The notes below the pieces were generated by a model, which searched no databases, was not told the DNA's origin, and saw only the letters and a list, made by a program, of their open reading frames with translations. Both the position numbers and the translations under genes were made by a program. DNA of 9,545 nucleotides from Bacteroidota bacterium (GTDB lineage Bacteria; Bacteroidota; Bacteroidia; M30B66), in contig CANMGM010000075.1 of assembly GCA_947497195.1 (NCBI GenBank), forward strand, positions 1-9,545. Direction: 5' to 3'. This document shows, piece after piece, positions 7,362 to 9,545 of this stretch (its first letter is position 1; every line of letters begins with the position of its first letter).

Positions 7362-8333
7362 TTATTGTGCGGCCTTGAATTTACGAAATGCGGCAGCAAG
7401 TTTCGGAACAACCTCCATCGCATCACCAACAACACCATAATCGGCTGCTTTGAAGAACGGCGCCTCGGCATCTTTGTTAATTACAACGATTACCTTCGAC
7501 TGGTTTACGCCGGCAAGATGCTGAATTGCACCCGAAATTCCGACTGCGATGTACAAATTCGGGCGAATAGCGATTCCTGTCTGTCCAACGTGTTCGTGGT
7601 GCGGACGCCATCCGATATCGGCAACCGGACGACTGCAGGCTGTAGCTGCTCCGATTGCAGCAGCCAAATCTTCGATGACATTCCAGTTCTCAGGCGCTTT
7701 CATCCCACGTCCGGCAGAAACAACCAAATCGGCTTCGGTAAGCGGAACCCCTCCTTTTTGTTCAATGGCCTTGCGCTCAACCGAAAGAGAACTTCCAGCA
7801 TCCAATCCTTCGCTAAAAGCTTCGACAGCTGCGGTTCCATTGCCCATTTCAGGTTGTACAGAATTTGGCATTAAGGAAATAACACGTTTATTCGATAGTA
7901 TCGAATAGTCTGCGATGGCTTTTCCAGAGAATACATTTTTCCGCAATGCAAATCCCGAAGTAGTATCAGGAAGTGAAACCGCACCAGAGATAAGTCCTGC
8001 TTCTATTTTCGCGGCTACCTGCGGCGCAATGGAACGGCCGGTGTAATCGTGAGTGAAAATTACCGTATCGGCAGCGGTTTTTTCGATGGCTTTTAATACC
8101 ACATTTAGGCATTGCACCGGATTGAAGTTTGCAAAATTTTGGTTTACATGCAATACATTCTGAACTCCGCACTGCCCGGCTTTGACCAATTCTGATTCGT
8201 CGGCATTGCCATAAACCAGCGCGGTTGCTGATGTTTGAAGAGCAGCTGCAACGCGCGCGCCGTATGACATGACCTCGATGGAGGCCTTTTTAAATTTCCC
8301 TTGATGGGTTTCTGCTACAATAAGAACTGCCAT
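7362..8333 (-). CDS. etfA: Electron transfer flavoprotein alpha subunit EtfA
   Basis: The large ETF subunit. It binds FAD and, with EtfB, passes electrons from acyl-CoA and related dehydrogenases to ETF-quinone oxidoreductase or another acceptor in the cytosol. The 323 residues cover the N-terminal alpha/beta domain (about 1-190) and the C-terminal FAD domain. FAD-site features are VSAGRGMK (205-212), CSRPVADIGW (233-242), GQTGIAIRPNLYIAVGISGA (250-269), IQHLAGV (270-276) and INKDAEAPFFKAADYGVVGD (285-304). These closely follow the ETF-alpha signature region. The start, MAVLIVAETHQGKFKKAS, is the family norm and lies 2 nt after the etfB stop, so the subunits are very likely co-translated. Whether this ETF bifurcates electrons cannot be decided by eye; no bifurcation partner is in view. 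Confidence 0.95.
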   Translation of the reverse strand: MAVLIVAETHQGKFKKASIEVMSYGARVAAALQTSATALVYGNADESELVKAGQCGVQNVLHVNQNFANFNPVQCLNVVLKAIEKTAADTVIFTHDYTGRSIAPQVAAKIEAGLISGAVSLPDTTSGFALRKNVFSGKAIADYSILSNKRVISLMPNSVQPEMGNGTAAVEAFSEGLDAGSSLSVERKAIEQKGGVPLTEADLVVSAGRGMKAPENWNVIEDLAAAIGAATACSRPVADIGWRPHHEHVGQTGIAIRPNLYIAVGISGAIQHLAGVNQSKVIVVINKDAEAPFFKAADYGVVGDAMEVVPKLAAAFRKFKAAQ

Positions 8334-8335
8334 GA

Positions 8336-9073
8336 TTAAATAACTTTAGCTTCGTTGTGAAGGAGTTCAACAAGTTGATCCATATTTTCGGGATCGATGA
8401 GTTTAACCGCCGATTTCGGGTTAGGTAAAGCGAATTTCTTGGTTCCAACCAAAGGCTGAACAACTGCCGAAACGACTTCAATATTTTTGGTTCTTGCCGC
8501 CATGATGCCGCGCATGTTCGGGATGCGGGCTTCGGCCATTCCTTTCGCAGCAGAAACAACGGCAGGAAGTGCAGTGCGCATGATGTAGATTCCACCGTCG
8601 ACCTCTACTTCGCAGCGAATTGCATTGCCTTCGATATCGAGTTTGGAAGCAAGTGCGATGTAGGGTTGATTGAGGAGAGCAGCAAGCATTCCGGGAACTT
8701 CAGAACCATTATAATCGATGGTTTCTTTTCCGGCTAAAATCAAATCAAAGCCCTTTCCATGTGCATAATCTGCGATGGTTTTGGCAACCGACCAGGCATC
8801 GGATGGATTCATGTCGATTCGCACTGCGTCGTCGGCACCGATGGCCAAAGCCTTGCGGATAATGGCATCAACAGAAGCAGGTCCAACGGTAATAATGCTT
8901 ACGTTTCCGCCTGATGTTTCTTTAATTTCAAGTGCGCGCACCAAAGCATACCATTCGTCGTAGGGATTCACAATGTATTGAACCTTGTCTTCGTTGAACT
9001 TGGTATCGTTATCGGTGAAGGCGATTTTGGTGGTGGTGTCGGGTACCTGACTTATGCAGACTAAAATCTTCAT
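8336..9073 (-). CDS. etfB: Electron transfer flavoprotein beta subunit EtfB
   Basis: The small ETF subunit, which binds AMP (or a second FAD in bifurcating forms) and forms most of the dehydrogenase docking surface. From the chosen ATG it has 245 residues: MKILVCISQVPDTTTKI (1-17) opening, NPYDEWYALVRALEIKE (36-52), AIGADDAVRID (78-88), LAGKETIDYNGSEVPGMLAA (113-132) and the ETF-beta signature region VDGGIYIMRTALPAVVSA (158-175). A longer reading from 9100 would add nine residues (MQPQKQAYF). It is unlikely: MKILVCISQVPDT is the conserved family start, and the -7 promoter element at 9098-9105 overlaps the upstream ATG. The family helix usually reads GKQxxDxDxxQ; here it is GKETIDYNGSEV, which I take as a Bacteroidota variant. 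First gene of the unit etfB-etfA-nuclease. Confidence 0.94.
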   Translation of the reverse strand: MKILVCISQVPDTTTKIAFTDNDTKFNEDKVQYIVNPYDEWYALVRALEIKETSGGNVSIITVGPASVDAIIRKALAIGADDAVRIDMNPSDAWSVAKTIADYAHGKGFDLILAGKETIDYNGSEVPGMLAALLNQPYIALASKLDIEGNAIRCEVEVDGGIYIMRTALPAVVSAAKGMAEARIPNMRGIMAARTKNIEVVSAVVQPLVGTKKFALPNPKSAVKLIDPENMDQLVELLHNEAKVI

Positions 9074-9097
9074 AAAATAAGCTTGCTTTTGAGGCTG

Positions 9098-9105
9098 CAA
9101 ATTTA
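9098..9105 (-). promoter_or_regulatory. Probable etfB promoter -7 element
   Basis: The minus strand reads TAAATTTG followed by C, an exact match to the Bacteroidota -7 consensus TAnnTTTG. It lies 24 nt upstream of the etfB ATG at 9073, implying a short leader of roughly 15-20 nt. The -33 position falls in T-rich sequence without a clear TTTG, so only half of the promoter matches well. Its position argues against starting etfB at 9100. Confidence 0.6.
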
Positions 9106-9151
9106 GAAAAAAAAGGAGCGAAAAAACAGGGTAAAAATTGTTTATAAAATT

Positions 9152-9176
9152 GCCTTGCTAAATTGATTTGCAAGGC
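9152..9176. repeat. Perfect 7-bp inverted repeat, candidate operator
   Basis: GCCTTGC (9152-9158) and GCAAGGC (9170-9176) are exact reverse complements with an 11-nt spacer. The right arm overlaps the last base of the putative -33 TTTG (9167-9170) of the DUF3127 promoter and stands between the two divergent start sites. That placement suits a repressor or activator site better than a terminator, as no gene ends here. No known regulator box is recognised. Confidence 0.45.
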
Positions 9177-9194
9177 GCGAATGAAGTAAATTTG
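9167..9194 (+). promoter_or_regulatory. Probable DUF3127 gene promoter (-33 TTTG, -7 TAAATTTG)
   Basis: TAAATTTG at 9187-9194 matches the Bacteroidota -7 consensus TAnnTTTG exactly. TTTG at 9167-9170 lies 16 nt upstream, a little closer than the usual 19-21 nt; a TTG at 9163-9165 would give 21 nt. The gene's ATG follows the -7 element by 22 nt, implying a leader of about 15 nt. Confidence 0.6.
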
Positions 9195-9216
9195 AGGTTC
9201 ATAAAACAGTATAATT

Positions 9217-9545
9217 ATGGCATTGGAAATCATTGGTAAACTCGTTAAGGTTATGAATCCCGTTACCGGCGATGGAAAAAACGGTTCATGGACCAAACAG
9301 GAATTTGTTCTTGAAACATTTGATCAGTATCCGAAGAAAGTGTGTTGCTCAGTTTGGGGCGATAAAGTTGACGCATTACGCCGTTTTCAGGTAGGCGATG
9401 ATGTGCGTGCGAGCATTAACGTCGAATCGCGCGAATACAACGAGCGTTGGTACACAGAGGTGCGCGCCTGGAAACTCGATCCAGCATCTGCTGCACCTCA
9501 GGCAGGCGCGCCATCGTATGCCCCGCAATCTGCGCCGGCTTCGTA
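9217..9545 (+). CDS. DUF3127 domain protein, 3' partial
   Basis: 109 residues are visible before the right edge, where the last codon is incomplete (TA). The N-terminal 88 residues match the DUF3127 pattern: a start on an IIGKLVKV strand, TGDGKNGSWTKQEFVLET (17-34), QYPKKVCCSVWGDKVD (37-52), FQVGDDVRASINVESREYN (57-75) and RWYTEVRAWKL (77-87). This family is common in Bacteroidota and resembles single-stranded DNA-binding OB-fold proteins, but its function is not established to my knowledge. Residues 89-109 are rich in Pro, Ala, Gln and Ser, like the flexible tail of SSB. The ATG lies 22 nt after the -7 promoter element, and no Shine-Dalgarno is present. The gene is transcribed away from etfB and is probably the first of its unit. 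Likely length is beyond 120 residues, but the end lies outside the window. Confidence 0.85.
   Translation, partial: MALEIIGKLVKVMNPVTGDGKNGSWTKQEFVLETFDQYPKKVCCSVWGDKVDALRRFQVGDDVRASINVESREYNERWYTEVRAWKLDPASAAPQAGAPSYAPQSAPAS

Larger units (their letters stand above)
9074..9216. other. Divergent intergenic region between etfB and the DUF3127 gene
   Basis: 143 nt without a gene, and the only space here large enough for regulated promoters. It contains a -7 element on each strand, one inverted repeat (9152-9176) and several A-tracts (8 A at 9107-9114, 6 A at 9121-9126, 5 A at 9133-9137, 4 A at 9146-9149). Both genes lack a Shine-Dalgarno and have AT-rich leaders. I see no tRNA, riboswitch or terminator in it. 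Confidence 0.8.

Noticed and set aside
7365..7908. Plus-strand open frames of 169 and 119 codons opposite etfA
   Set aside because: Both are antisense to the conserved FAD domain of EtfA, overlap each other in different frames, and have no promoter or recognisable protein.
9107..9149. Series of A-tracts that could give intrinsic DNA bending
   Set aside because: Tract centres are about 12 nt apart, off the 10.5-nt helical repeat, so strong coherent curvature is not expected; ordinary AT-rich promoter DNA explains it.
9009..9296. 95-codon minus-strand frame across the divergent region
   Set aside because: It would run through both promoters, the DUF3127 start and the etfB start; the translation is low-complexity Phe/Leu/Ile-rich.

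Overview
The window reads as a chromosomal housekeeping segment from a member of the Bacteroidota with moderate G+C. Four things point there. The DUF6913-like and DUF3127-like proteins are families I know mainly from that phylum. The DapA, GpsA, LigA and ETF sequences carry Bacteroidota-type wording, for example GGGSW and GPCHSEE in GpsA. No gene has a recognisable Shine-Dalgarno sequence. The only intergenic region with room for promoters holds two exact copies of the Bacteroidota -7 element TAnnTTTG, one per strand.

Layout, plus strand, bases 3-6696: six tightly packed genes that look like one transcription unit. They are ligA (NAD+-dependent DNA ligase, 5' end outside the window), a DUF6913-like gene of unknown function, dapA (lysine and diaminopimelate synthesis), glmM-like phosphohexosamine mutase (UDP-GlcNAc synthesis), a NifS/IscS-type cysteine desulfurase, and gpsA (glycerol 3-phosphate for phospholipids). 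Junctions run from a 53-nt overlap to a 15-nt gap, so translational coupling is likely. The shared theme, if any, is growth: DNA joining, peptidoglycan precursors, sulfur transfer and membrane lipid.

Layout, minus strand, bases 9073-6699: etfB, etfA, then a bifunctional-nuclease (DUF151) protein with a C-terminal UVR motif. This unit converges on gpsA with only 2 nt between the stop codons. EtfB and EtfA form the FAD/AMP heterodimer that carries electrons from acyl-CoA dehydrogenases and similar enzymes towards the quinone pool. No dehydrogenase or ETF-quinone oxidoreductase gene is in view.

The 143-nt region 9074-9216 separates etfB from a divergent DUF3127 gene that is cut by the right edge. 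It holds a promoter for each direction and a perfect 7-bp inverted repeat overlapping the -33 region of the DUF3127 promoter.

I see no mobile element, CRISPR array, RNA gene, prophage or defence system. The less ordinary points are the two intergenic inverted repeats, the 53-nt overlap of the DUF6913 gene with dapA, the non-classical substrate-loop motifs of the GlmM-like mutase, the nuclease-UVR fusion beside etfBA, and the SSB-like architecture of the truncated DUF3127 protein. None of these amounts to a clearly new system.
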